Shown: positions 1 through 6,331 of the stretch, piece after piece
How the letters are laid out: each line of letters opens with the position of its first letter
Numbering within the stretch: position 1 is the stretch's first letter
Origin: Anthropogastromicrobium sp963604075
GTDB lineage: Bacteria; Bacillota; Clostridia; Lachnospirales; Lachnospiraceae
Direction of reading: 5' to 3'
Length of the DNA stretch: 14,901 bases
NCBI GenBank assembly: GCA_963604075.1
Contig: CAVCPW010000147.1
Span: forward strand, 1 to 14,901
Made by a program: the position numbers and the translations under genes
Notes under the pieces: model-generated
Told to the model about the DNA's origin: nothing
Seen by the model: the letters and a program-made list of their open reading frames with translations, nothing else
Database searches by the model: none

Positions 1-111
1 GGTTGCCTGGGTCTGTGCCTGGGTATCTGGCTGCGCCTGGGTTGCCTGGGTCTGTGCCTGGGTATCTGGCTGTGCCTGCGTTGCCTGAGTCTGTGCCTGC
101 GTTGCCTGAGT
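1..111 (-). repeat. 39-bp in-frame tandem repeat (13-residue Q/T/A/P unit), cut by window edge
   Basis: Positions 1-39 and 40-78 are two copies of a 39-bp unit that differ at one base. Positions 79-99 and 100-111 are shortened, more diverged copies. Read on the minus strand they encode the unit QPDTQAQTQATQA. The array continues past the left edge, so the copy number is unknown. Near-identity of the outer copies suggests recent slippage or recombination. Confidence 0.9.
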
Positions 112-984
112 TGGGACAGTCTGCTGTGCAGAACTGGATGGTGTAGACGAATTGTTATCAAGTGAAAGTGATGTTCCCTCAACTACTTCGTCTGCCATAT
201 ACTTCATATAGTTCCACGCAAAGCTTCCTTTTACGCAAATTGCCTTCTGAACCTTTGAAAAAGCGAGGTTTCCAATTTCCTCAACAGATTCCGGAATTAC
301 AACTTCTTTCAAAAGCTCAATATCTGCCAGTGCAGAATCATCTAACTCCTTCATGCCATCCGGCAGTTTCAGATACTGAACTCCAGTATTGTTCTTAAAT
401 GCATTTGAGCCGATGGAAGTTACCGGATAACCACCAATCTCTGCTGGAATACGAACTACTTGTCCCTGGTCGTTGTACTCAACAAGTTTGAGCTCACCGT
501 CCTCAAGCTCATATACATTTCTTCCCGAAGTAACCTTGTTATCCTCGATTTCAACTACTTCGGTCTCAGTCTCAGTCTGTGTCTGAGTTTCTTTCTTCGT
601 CTCCGCATCATCAATTTTATCAACTGTGTACGGAATCTGCTTATTGCTCTTTTTTCCATTGCTGAAAAGAAGAACAATCATTACGATCATCACAGCAATC
701 AATGCCATTACTGTGATAATGATAGCAACAAGAACACGATTTGTCTTTGGTCTGGCCGGCTCGTAATCGTCAACGTCATAGCCTTCATCCTCATAATCAT
801 CTTCATAGTCGTCATCATTCAGATTATCTTCGTAATCATCTGAATCTGAATCGTAGCCGTAATCGTCCGGCTGCTCATCATAATCGTCTTGTGCTTTGAC
901 TTTTGAAGGACGTATCTTGGTTCCACAAATCGGACAAATAATACTTCCCTGCGCCAGCCTTGCACCACATTTCGGGCAAATCAT
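1..984 (-). CDS. Zinc-ribbon membrane protein with LRR ectodomain and Q/T/A repeats (C-terminus cut off)
   Basis: An open frame of 328 codons runs from ATG at 984 to the left edge with no stop, so the C-terminus is missing. GGAG lies 6 nt before the ATG. Residues 3-20 form a zinc ribbon (CPKCG and CPICG; C3, C6, C17, C20). Residues 32-75 are a very acidic D/E/Y linker. Residues 83-107 are a hydrophobic membrane span, followed by lysines. After a T/E-rich stretch (131-142), residues 175-240 resemble BspA-type (LRR_5) leucine-rich repeats, with IPAEIGGYPVTSIGSNAF and VVIPESVEEIG. From residue 291 the chain is Q/T/A/P repeats. The inferred topology is a cytoplasmic zinc ribbon with the LRR and repeat tail outside. 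Zinc-ribbon membrane proteins of this build are common in Clostridia, mostly without a known role; sensing or cell-surface binding is only a guess. The gene has its own promoter at 1123-1151. Confidence 0.8.
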   Translation of the reverse strand, partial: MICPKCGARLAQGSIICPICGTKIRPSKVKAQDDYDEQPDDYGYDSDSDDYEDNLNDDDYEDDYEDEGYDVDDYEPARPKTNRVLVAIIITVMALIAVMIVMIVLLFSNGKKSNKQIPYTVDKIDDAETKKETQTQTETETEVVEIEDNKVTSGRNVYELEDGELKLVEYNDQGQVVRIPAEIGGYPVTSIGSNAFKNNTGVQYLKLPDGMKELDDSALADIELLKEVVIPESVEEIGNLAFSKVQKAICVKGSFAWNYMKYMADEVVEGTSLSLDNNSSTPSSSAQQTVPTQATQAQTQATQAQPDTQAQTQATQAQPDTQAQTQAT

Positions 985-1116
985 AGGCTTCTCCGTTCTG
1001 CCGCTCTTTACGGCTTTTTATTTGTTATCGTATGTAGAATGTAACAAAGCATTCTATAAGCAATAACTTTTATGATATAGCTTTCAGAAGAATCTTCTTA
1101 AGCTGCACCTTCAATC
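985..1116 (-). other. About 130-nt 5' leader of the zinc-ribbon gene with two hairpins
   Basis: From the predicted start near 1116 to the ATG at 984 the transcript has a leader much longer than the other promoters' leaders here. It can form a hairpin at 1079-1104 (outer AGCTT/AAGCT and inner AGAAG/CTTCT arms) and another at 1035-1056 (TAGAATG/CATTCTA, 7 bp, 8-nt loop). I do not recognise a known riboswitch. The hairpins are seen in the sequence; a regulatory role is inferred. Confidence 0.4.
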
Positions 1117-1122
1117 TCTCGT

Positions 1123-1151
1123 ATCATATCATATGACCGTGCAGATTTCAA
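1123..1151 (-). promoter_or_regulatory. SigA-type promoter of the zinc-ribbon gene
   Basis: On the minus strand, -35 TTGAAA (1146-1151) and -10 TATGAT (1123-1128) are separated by exactly 17 nt. Transcription would begin near 1116. It sits just after the degV stop codon. I see no convincing GC-rich terminator between degV and this promoter, so some read-through from degV is possible. Confidence 0.7.
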
Positions 1152-1197
1152 TGTTTCAATTATCCAAAAAACATTACAATTATTTTACAAAACCGCG

Positions 1198-2085
1198 TCA
1201 ATCTACGCGCTCTTTTCCCCAAAAATAAAGTGCTACAGTTCCAGGACCGGTATGGCTGCCAATAGTTGCGCCAATTGAATAAATCTCAACCTTACCATTC
1301 AGATTTGGAAAATGGCTCTCAACAAGTGCAGCAACTGTCTTCGCATCCTCCATACACTCTGAATGGCTTATGAAGCATTTTCCGGAATAATTCAAACCAT
1401 CAGCAGCATTTTCTTCCATCTTCTGGACAATCCGCTGAATGACTTTTCGTTTGGTGCGTACTTTCTCGCGAGCAATCAGGCGTCCTTCAAAGTTAACATT
1501 CAGCAGCGGGCAGATGCCAAGCATTCCACCAAAGAAGCCCGCTGCCTTTGATACTCTTCCACCCTTGATAAAGAAAGTCAAATCGGATGTGAAGAACCAA
1601 TGCTGCACCTTCATTTTATTCTCGCATACCCAAGTATACAATTCATCCATGCTTTTTCCTGCATCTCTCATGTCTGCAATAGTATCAATCAAAAGTCCAA
1701 AACCGGAAGACGCAGCCATAGAATCCACCACATAAATCTTGCGATCCGGATAATCTGTCCTTAACTGATTTGCTGCAATGACTGCTGAATTGTAGGTTCC
1801 TGAAATTCCGCTTGAAAGTGTCAGATGTAAAATATCCTTTCCCTCATCCAAAATCTCGCGAAACAAATCGGTATACTCTCCAATGCTTACCTGTGAAGTC
1901 TTTGCATCCTCTCCCGCAAGCATTCTGCGATATAGTTCTGCTGGAGACATCGTCTGACCAAGGTCATCAAGATAATCGTTCCCGCCTAATTCATAATGAA
2001 AGCATACATAGCGAATTTCCCGCTTCTCGAAATACTCTTTTGTCAAATCCGCCGTTGAACAACAGCTGATACAGTACTCTGCCAT
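1198..2085 (-). CDS. DegV family fatty-acid-binding protein (FakB-like)
   Basis: This 295-residue protein has the length and motifs of the DegV/FakB family. FakB proteins bind a fatty acid and present it to the kinase FakA, which makes acyl phosphate for phospholipid synthesis. Visible family motifs are KTSQ (62-65), LSSGISGTYNSA (90-101), VVDSMAASSG (119-128), GGRVSKAAG (175-183) and the C-terminal IGSHTGPGTVALYFWG (275-290). The lipid-head pocket is probably formed by S92-T97, an arginine near 210-213 and H278. The start chosen is ATG at 2085, since AAGGAGG (2094-2100) ends 8 nt before it. An ATG ten codons upstream (2115) would overlap the previous gene and place this binding site inside the coding region. 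It begins 22 nt after the stop of the FakA-like small gene, so the two are surely cotranscribed. The specific ligand cannot be told. Confidence 0.88.
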   Translation of the reverse strand: MAEYCISCCSTADLTKEYFEKREIRYVCFHYELGGNDYLDDLGQTMSPAELYRRMLAGEDAKTSQVSIGEYTDLFREILDEGKDILHLTLSSGISGTYNSAVIAANQLRTDYPDRKIYVVDSMAASSGFGLLIDTIADMRDAGKSMDELYTWVCENKMKVQHWFFTSDLTFFIKGGRVSKAAGFFGGMLGICPLLNVNFEGRLIAREKVRTKRKVIQRIVQKMEENAADGLNYSGKCFISHSECMEDAKTVAALVESHFPNLNGKVEIYSIGATIGSHTGPGTVALYFWGKERVD

Positions 2086-2107
2086 ACTCACACCCTCCTT
2101 TTTCGGA

Positions 2108-2359
2108 TCAGCCATGCAAACCGCGCGCCTGTCTGTCCATATCTTCTACTACAATATCATAGATCTCACCTAGAGATGCGCAGTATTCCAGCACCAGCCA
2201 CGGTTCATTTGTATGGAAATGGATCTTAATCAGTTCCTCATCGCCTACTGCTAACAGGCAGTCACCCTTAAAATGCTCAGTGATATAATCATTGATTACA
2301 TCCTCGTCCAGATCCTTTCCTTCTATTAATAACTGTGTATCATATCGAAACTCTAACAT
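2108..2359 (-). CDS. Free-standing FakA/YloV middle-domain protein (83 aa), often labelled 'kinase to dihydroxyacetone kinase'
   Basis: The 83-residue product matches, from memory of the family, the domain lying between the DhaL-like ATP-binding domain and the C-terminal domain of fatty acid kinase FakA/YloV. It keeps the pattern QLLIEG (9-14), LLAVGDEELIKIHFHTNEP (35-53) with H47 and H49, VLEYCASLGEI (56-66) and VEDM (71-74). In full FakA the first strand usually carries YCTE; here it reads YDTQ, so the cysteine I recall as conserved is replaced by D7. No ATP-binding or phosphoryl-transfer residues are present, so it is not a kinase by itself. The ATG at 2359 follows AAGGGAGG (2367-2374) by 7 nt; a GTG at 2395 is too close to the promoter and lacks a binding site. 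It is directly upstream of the DegV gene, suggesting that the two products work together, perhaps as docking partner or decoy for FakA. Confidence 0.75.
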   Translation of the reverse strand: MLEFRYDTQLLIEGKDLDEDVINDYITEHFKGDCLLAVGDEELIKIHFHTNEPWLVLEYCASLGEIYDIVVEDMDRQARGLHG

Positions 2360-2403
2360 GACCTTTCCTCCCTTATTGTACGTAGGTTTTCTCACCTGAA
2401 TAG

Positions 2404-2514
2404 TTACAGTATATCTTCTTTACTGTACAAATACAAGTAGCCTTATGGAGAAAATATCGCAGCCTTATTGTTACGATATGTCCTTCTTTACTGTACAAAT
2501 ATAAGTAGCTTTAT
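2404..2514. repeat. Imperfect tandem duplication of a promoter-like segment
   Basis: Positions 2415-2446 and 2483-2514 are 32-bp copies with two differences, offset by 68 bp. Similarity extends to TTACAGTATAT (2404-2414) against TTACGATATGT (2471-2481) with a one-base indel. The left copy holds the intact promoter. In the right copy the -10 position reads GACATA and is probably inactive. TTACAGT recurs at 2517-2523 and 2547-2553. Confidence 0.75.
2408..2436 (-). promoter_or_regulatory. Promoter of the FakA-like/degV pair with an overlapping inverted repeat
   Basis: On the minus strand, -35 TTGTAT (2431-2436) and -10 TATACT (2408-2413) are separated by 17 nt, giving a start near 2401 and a leader of about 42 nt. 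An inverted repeat TACAGT-N11-ACTGTA (2405-2427) covers the -10 box and most of the spacer, a position suited to a repressor. The operator role is inferred; I do not recognise the regulator. Confidence 0.6.
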
Positions 2515-2625
2515 TGTTACAGTTTCAGAGTCCGCAGTGAGACAAATTACAGTTGCATGGCAGAAAAGTAAGATTGCAAAACAATCATCGAACCTCGCTT
2601 GTCGTTTGGATTGCACTTTACGTAG

Positions 2626-2653
2626 AAAAAAAGCCCCGAAGCCTTTCGGCTCC
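2626..2653 (-). terminator. Intrinsic terminator of tuf
   Basis: In the minus-strand RNA, AGCCGAA (2645-2651) pairs with UUCGGGGCU (2632-2640) around an AGGC loop with a two-G bulge, followed directly by seven U (2626-2632). It lies about 80 nt after the tuf stop and is the only clear U-tract terminator between tuf and the FakA-like/degV unit. Confidence 0.85.
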
Positions 2654-2665
2654 AGGACTTTATCC

Positions 2666-2730
2666 GACACTATAGTGTCAAATGCTTACGCATTAAATTT
2701 CTATTCAGATAGAACTTTTCAAACGTTTAA
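2666..2730 (-). other. Chain of short hairpins in the tuf 3' untranslated region
   Basis: Between the tuf stop and its terminator are three further inverted repeats: 2699-2714 (TTCTAT/ATAGAA, 4-nt loop), 2681-2694 (AATGC/GCATT, loop GTAA on the RNA strand, a GNRA tetraloop) and the perfect 14-bp palindrome GACACTATAGTGTC at 2666-2679. The 8-bp palindrome AAACGTTT lies at 2723-2730. They may protect the transcript end from exonucleases; this is inferred. Confidence 0.6.
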
Positions 2731-2732
2731 AA

Positions 2733-3926
2733 TTACTCAACGATGTTAACTACTCTACCAGAACCAACGGTTCTACCACCCTCACGGATAGCGAAACGAA
2801 GACCCTGCTCCATAGCTACCGGGTGAATCAGCTCGATAGTCATCTCTACGTTATCACCTGGCATACACATCTCGGTACCAGCCGGAAGCTCGCAAACACC
2901 AGTAACATCAGTTGTTCTGAAGTAGAACTGCGGTCTGTAGTTGTTGAAGAATGGAGTATGACGACCACCCTCATCCTTGGTCAGAACGTATACCTGAGCG
3001 GTAAACTTCTTGTGGCACTTTACAGAACCTGGCTTACACAGACACTGACCTCTTTCGATATCAGTTCTCTGAACACCACGAAGCAGAGCACCGATGTTAT
3101 CACCAGCCTGAGCCTCATCCAGAAGCTTACGGAACATCTCGATACCGGTTACAACTACGGTTCTGTTCTCTTCCTTGATACCTACGATCTCAACGGAATC
3201 GTTCAGATGCAGAGTACCTCTCTCTACTCTACCGGTAGCAACAGTACCACGACCGGTGATAGAGAATACGTCCTCAACTGGCATCAGGAATGGCTTATCA
3301 GTATCACGAACCGGATCCGGAACGTAGCTATCAACAGCTTCCATAAGCTCAAGAATCTTGTCTCCCCACGGTCCCGTCGGATCGTTCAGAGCCTGAAGTG
3401 CGGAACCCTGGATAACCGGAATGTCATCACCCGGGAACTCATACTCGTTCAGCAGCTCACGGATCTCCATCTCAACCAGCTCAAGCAGCTCCTCATCGTC
3501 TACCATATCACACTTGTTCATGAATACAACGATGTACGGAACGCCTACCTGACGGGACAGAAGGATGTGCTCTCTAGTCTGAGCCATAACACCATCGGTA
3601 GCAGCTACAACAAGGATAGCACCATCCATCTGTGCAGCACCGGTGATCATGTTCTTAACGTAGTCAGCATGTCCTGGGCAGTCAACGTGAGCGTAGTGAC
3701 GGTTTGGAGTCTCATACTCAACGTGAGCAGTAGAGATAGTAATTCCTCTCTCTCTCTCTTCTGGAGCCTTATCGATATTCTCGAATGCAACGGCCTCACC
3801 AGTACCATATCTCTCGTGAAGAGTCTTGGTAATAGCAGCAGTTAAAGTAGTCTTACCATGGTCAACGTGTCCGATGGTACCAATGTTACAATGCGGTTTC
3901 GTTCTTTCAAATTTAGCCTTTGCCAT
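2733..3926 (-). CDS. tuf: Elongation factor Tu
   Basis: EF-Tu is the GTPase that brings aminoacyl-tRNA to the ribosomal A site in the cytoplasm. The product has 397 residues, the usual length. The GTPase motifs are G1 GHVDHGKT (19-26), the switch I segment RGITIST (61-67), G3 DCPGH (83-87, with the catalytic histidine at 87), and G4 NKCD (138-141). The C-terminal beta-barrel domains are complete and end in GRVVNIVE. The ATG at 3926 is preceded by AAGGAGG (3937-3943), 10 nt away. A small hairpin, GCCC/GGGC at 3951-3961, lies just before that site. The gene follows fusA after 229 nt with its own promoter and ends in its own terminator, so it can be expressed apart from the str operon, as suits its need in large excess. 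Confidence 0.99.
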   Translation of the reverse strand: MAKAKFERTKPHCNIGTIGHVDHGKTTLTAAITKTLHERYGTGEAVAFENIDKAPEERERGITISTAHVEYETPNRHYAHVDCPGHADYVKNMITGAAQMDGAILVVAATDGVMAQTREHILLSRQVGVPYIVVFMNKCDMVDDEELLELVEMEIRELLNEYEFPGDDIPVIQGSALQALNDPTGPWGDKILELMEAVDSYVPDPVRDTDKPFLMPVEDVFSITGRGTVATGRVERGTLHLNDSVEIVGIKEENRTVVVTGIEMFRKLLDEAQAGDNIGALLRGVQRTDIERGQCLCKPGSVKCHKKFTAQVYVLTKDEGGRHTPFFNNYRPQFYFRTTDVTGVCELPAGTEMCMPGDNVEMTIELIHPVAMEQGLRFAIREGGRTVGSGRVVNIVE

Positions 3927-3995
3927 GATTGAAATTCCTCCTTAAATATTGCCCAGAGGGCATGAATGTCTTTGTCTTAGACTGACACTGCTTTC

Positions 3996-4024
3996 AGTAT
4001 ATTACATAATGAAAACTTTTTCAA
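3996..4024 (-). promoter_or_regulatory. SigA-type promoter of tuf
   Basis: On the minus strand, -35 TTGAAA (4019-4024) and -10 TATACT (3996-4001) have a 17-nt spacer. The predicted start is near 3989, giving a leader of about 60 nt that includes the GCCC/GGGC hairpin at 3951-3961 just before the ribosome binding site. Confidence 0.75.
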
Positions 4025-4043
4025 GCCTAATTTAGGAAATAAT

Positions 4044-4087
4044 AAAAAATTTATCATCACATGCTGCGCAAACAAACTGCGCAGCAT
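4044..4087 (-). terminator. Strong hairpin after fusA, possible leaky terminator or processing site
   Basis: ATGCTGCGCA and TGCGCAGCAT form a perfect 10-bp stem with a 7-nt loop (4061-4087). A run of six U on the RNA strand follows only 11 nt later (4044-4049), too far for a standard intrinsic terminator. It may reduce read-through into tuf or mark the 3' end of the rpsL-rpsG-fusA message. Confidence 0.5.
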
Positions 4088-4155
4088 TATGATTTTGTTT
4101 GAATCAACTACTCAGAGCTGCACCTTGATTTTGCGTGACTCTGAATGGTCACAAA

Positions 4156-6273
4156 TTACTTGTTCTTTGCACTCAGAACCTTTTCCTGAACGTTCTTCGG
4201 AACTGGCTCATACTTCTCAAAGAACATAGAATAGTTACCACGACCCTGAGTCTTGGAACGCAGGTCTGTGGAATAGCCGAACATCTCAGCCAGCGGAACA
4301 TAACCTCTAACGATCTTTCCACCGCCCAGGTCATCCATACCCTCGATGCGACCACGACGGGAGTTGATATCACCGATAACATCACCCATGTATTCCTCAG
4401 GCATAGTAACCTCAACCTTCATGATAGGCTCAAGAAGGACTGGAGCTGCCTTCTGCATAGCATCCTTGAATGCCATAGAACCGGCAATGTGGAATGCCAT
4501 TTCAGAAGAATCGACTTCATGATAAGAACCATCGTATACATCAGCGCATACACCGATAACCGGGTAACCGCCAAGGATACCGCTCTTAGTAGCCTCTTCG
4601 ATACCTTCGCCAACAGCCGGGATGTATTCCTTCGGAATAGCTCCACCAACAACAGAAGACTTGAACTGGAACAGCTCTTCTCCGTTGTAATCCATTGGTG
4701 TGAAGTGTACCTTACAATGACCGTACTGTCCACGACCACCGGACTGCTTTGCATACTTGCTATCTACATCAACAGCCTTGGTGATTGCTTCCTTGTAAGC
4801 AACCTGAGGTGCACCAACGTTTGCCTCAACCTTGAACTCACGAAGCAGACGGTCAACGATGATCTCCAGATGGAGCTCGCCCATACCAGCGATGATGGTC
4901 TGTCCGGTTTCCTGATCTGTATGCTGACGGAAGGTCGGATCCTCCTCAGCCAGCTTTGCAAGAGCCTCGCCCATCTTCTGCTGTCCAGCCTTGGTCTTTG
5001 GCTCGATAGCCAGCTCGATAACCGGCTCCGGGAACTCCATAGACTCAAGGATTACCGGATTCTGCTCATCACAGATTGTATCACCAGTAGTTGTAACCTT
5101 GAAACCAACAGCTGCTGCGATATCTCCGGAATAAACCTTATCCAACTCCATACGCTTGTTAGCATGCATCTGCAGGATACGGCCTACACGCTCCTTCTTA
5201 TCCTTTGTAGCATTATATACATAGGATCCGGAGTTTAAGGTACCAGAGTAAACTCTGAAGTATGCCAGCTTACCAACGAATGGGTCAGCCATAATCTTAA
5301 ATGCCAGAGCTGCGAACGGCTCTTCATCGGAAGAATGTCTTACGATTTCGTTTCCGTCCATATCAACACCCTTGATAGCCGGGATGTCAACTGGAGATGG
5401 CATAAACTCTACAATTGCATCAAGAAGCTTCTGAACACCCTTGTTACGATAAGCACTACCACAGCATACCGGAATAGCGGTACACTCGCAGCAACCCTTA
5501 CGAAGAGCAGCCTTCATGTCAGCTATGGAAACTTCCTCGCCCTCAAGGTACTGCATCATAAGATCGTCATCAAGCTCACAGATCTTCTCTACTAACTCAG
5601 TGTGATACTCCTCTGCCTGCTCCTGCATATCTTCCGGAATGTCGCAGATGGTGATATCATCACCCTTATCATCATTATAAATATAAGCCTTCATCTCGAA
5701 CAGGTCGATGATTCCCTTGAAATCATCTTCCTTACCGATTGGAAGCTGAAGAACGATTGCGTTCTTACCTAATCTTGTACGGATCTGCTCTACAGCGCCG
5801 TAGAAGTTTGCACCAAGGATATCCATCTTGTTGATGAATGCCATTCTCGGTACGTTGTAGGTATCAGCCTGACGCCATACGTTCTCGGACTGAGGCTCAA
5901 CACCACCCTTTGCACAGAAAACGCCAACGGCGCCATCAAGTACACGAAGGGAACGCTCAACCTCAACGGTGAAGTCAACGTGTCCTGGGGTATCAATGAT
6001 ATTGATACGATGCTCCAGAGCACCCGGCTTCGGCTTGCAGTTTTCTTCCAGTGTCCAGTGACAGGTAGTAGCTGCAGATGTGATTGTGATACCTCTTTCC
6101 TGCTCCTGAGCCATCCAGTCCATGGTAGCAGTACCCTCATGGGTATCACCAATTTTATAATTAACTCCAGTATAATACAGAATACGCTCAGTCAGAGTGG
6201 TCTTACCAGCATCGATATGAGCCATAATTCCAATATTTCTGGTTCTCTCCAATGGATATTCTCTTCCAGCCAA
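4156..6273 (-). CDS. fusA: Elongation factor G, TTG start
   Basis: EF-G is the GTPase that moves tRNA and mRNA through the ribosome and, with RRF, recycles it. The 705-residue product carries G1 AHIDAGKT (18-25), RGITITSAAT (60-69), G3 DTPGH (94-98) and G4 NKMD (148-151), followed by complete domains II to V. Between switch I and G3 there is a short extra loop (about 76-88), longer than I recall for Bacillus. The start codon is TTG at 6273: AAGGAGG (6282-6288) ends 8 nt before it, the sequence from there reads MAGREYPLERTRNIG as in relatives, and no ATG or GTG fits. It follows rpsG after 58 nt. That spacer contains a direct repeat, ATATCAGAT at 6301-6309 and 6313-6321, of unknown meaning. Confidence 0.98.
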   Translation of the reverse strand: MAGREYPLERTRNIGIMAHIDAGKTTLTERILYYTGVNYKIGDTHEGTATMDWMAQEQERGITITSAATTCHWTLEENCKPKPGALEHRINIIDTPGHVDFTVEVERSLRVLDGAVGVFCAKGGVEPQSENVWRQADTYNVPRMAFINKMDILGANFYGAVEQIRTRLGKNAIVLQLPIGKEDDFKGIIDLFEMKAYIYNDDKGDDITICDIPEDMQEQAEEYHTELVEKICELDDDLMMQYLEGEEVSIADMKAALRKGCCECTAIPVCCGSAYRNKGVQKLLDAIVEFMPSPVDIPAIKGVDMDGNEIVRHSSDEEPFAALAFKIMADPFVGKLAYFRVYSGTLNSGSYVYNATKDKKERVGRILQMHANKRMELDKVYSGDIAAAVGFKVTTTGDTICDEQNPVILESMEFPEPVIELAIEPKTKAGQQKMGEALAKLAEEDPTFRQHTDQETGQTIIAGMGELHLEIIVDRLLREFKVEANVGAPQVAYKEAITKAVDVDSKYAKQSGGRGQYGHCKVHFTPMDYNGEELFQFKSSVVGGAIPKEYIPAVGEGIEEATKSGILGGYPVIGVCADVYDGSYHEVDSSEMAFHIAGSMAFKDAMQKAAPVLLEPIMKVEVTMPEEYMGDVIGDINSRRGRIEGMDDLGGGKIVRGYVPLAEMFGYSTDLRSKTQGRGNYSMFFEKYEPVPKNVQEKVLSAKNK

Positions 6274-6331
6274 GATTTTTTCCTCCTTAACCTGCTGTAA
6301 ATATCAGATGATATATCAGATAATGCAACAA

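Noticed and set aside
460..843. Hydrophobic 127-codon plus-strand frame
   Set aside because: It is the reverse of the acidic linker and membrane span of the zinc-ribbon gene, whose minus-strand frame has real domains, promoter and start.
1004..1025. Plus-strand hairpin GCCG/CGGC followed by TTTTTATTT, terminator-like
   Set aside because: Only 4 bp of stem and no plus-strand gene upstream; it lies in the zinc-ribbon gene leader on the transcribed minus strand.
1101..1111. Shared 11-mer AGCTGCACCTT at 1101-1111 and 4116-4126
   Set aside because: Short, with no shared flanking sequence or structure; likely chance.
2580..2602. GGTTCGA on the minus strand resembling a tRNA T-loop
   Set aside because: No acceptor stem, anticodon arm or D arm can be drawn around it.
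2654..2681. TTGACA in the tuf 3' region as a -35 box
   Set aside because: No acceptable -10 lies 16-18 nt downstream; the hexamer is part of the GACACTATAGTGTC palindrome.
2468..2749. Plus-strand open frame between degV pair and tuf
   Set aside because: It runs through the tuf terminator and into the tuf stop region; no ribosome binding site or domain.
2823..3845. Long plus-strand open frame opposite tuf
   Set aside because: It is antisense to a conserved, complete EF-Tu gene and its product has no recognisable domain; the lack of stops follows from strong codon bias of tuf.
4135..5238. Long plus-strand open frame opposite fusA
   Set aside because: Shadow of EF-G coding sequence, no ribosome binding site or protein similarity seen.
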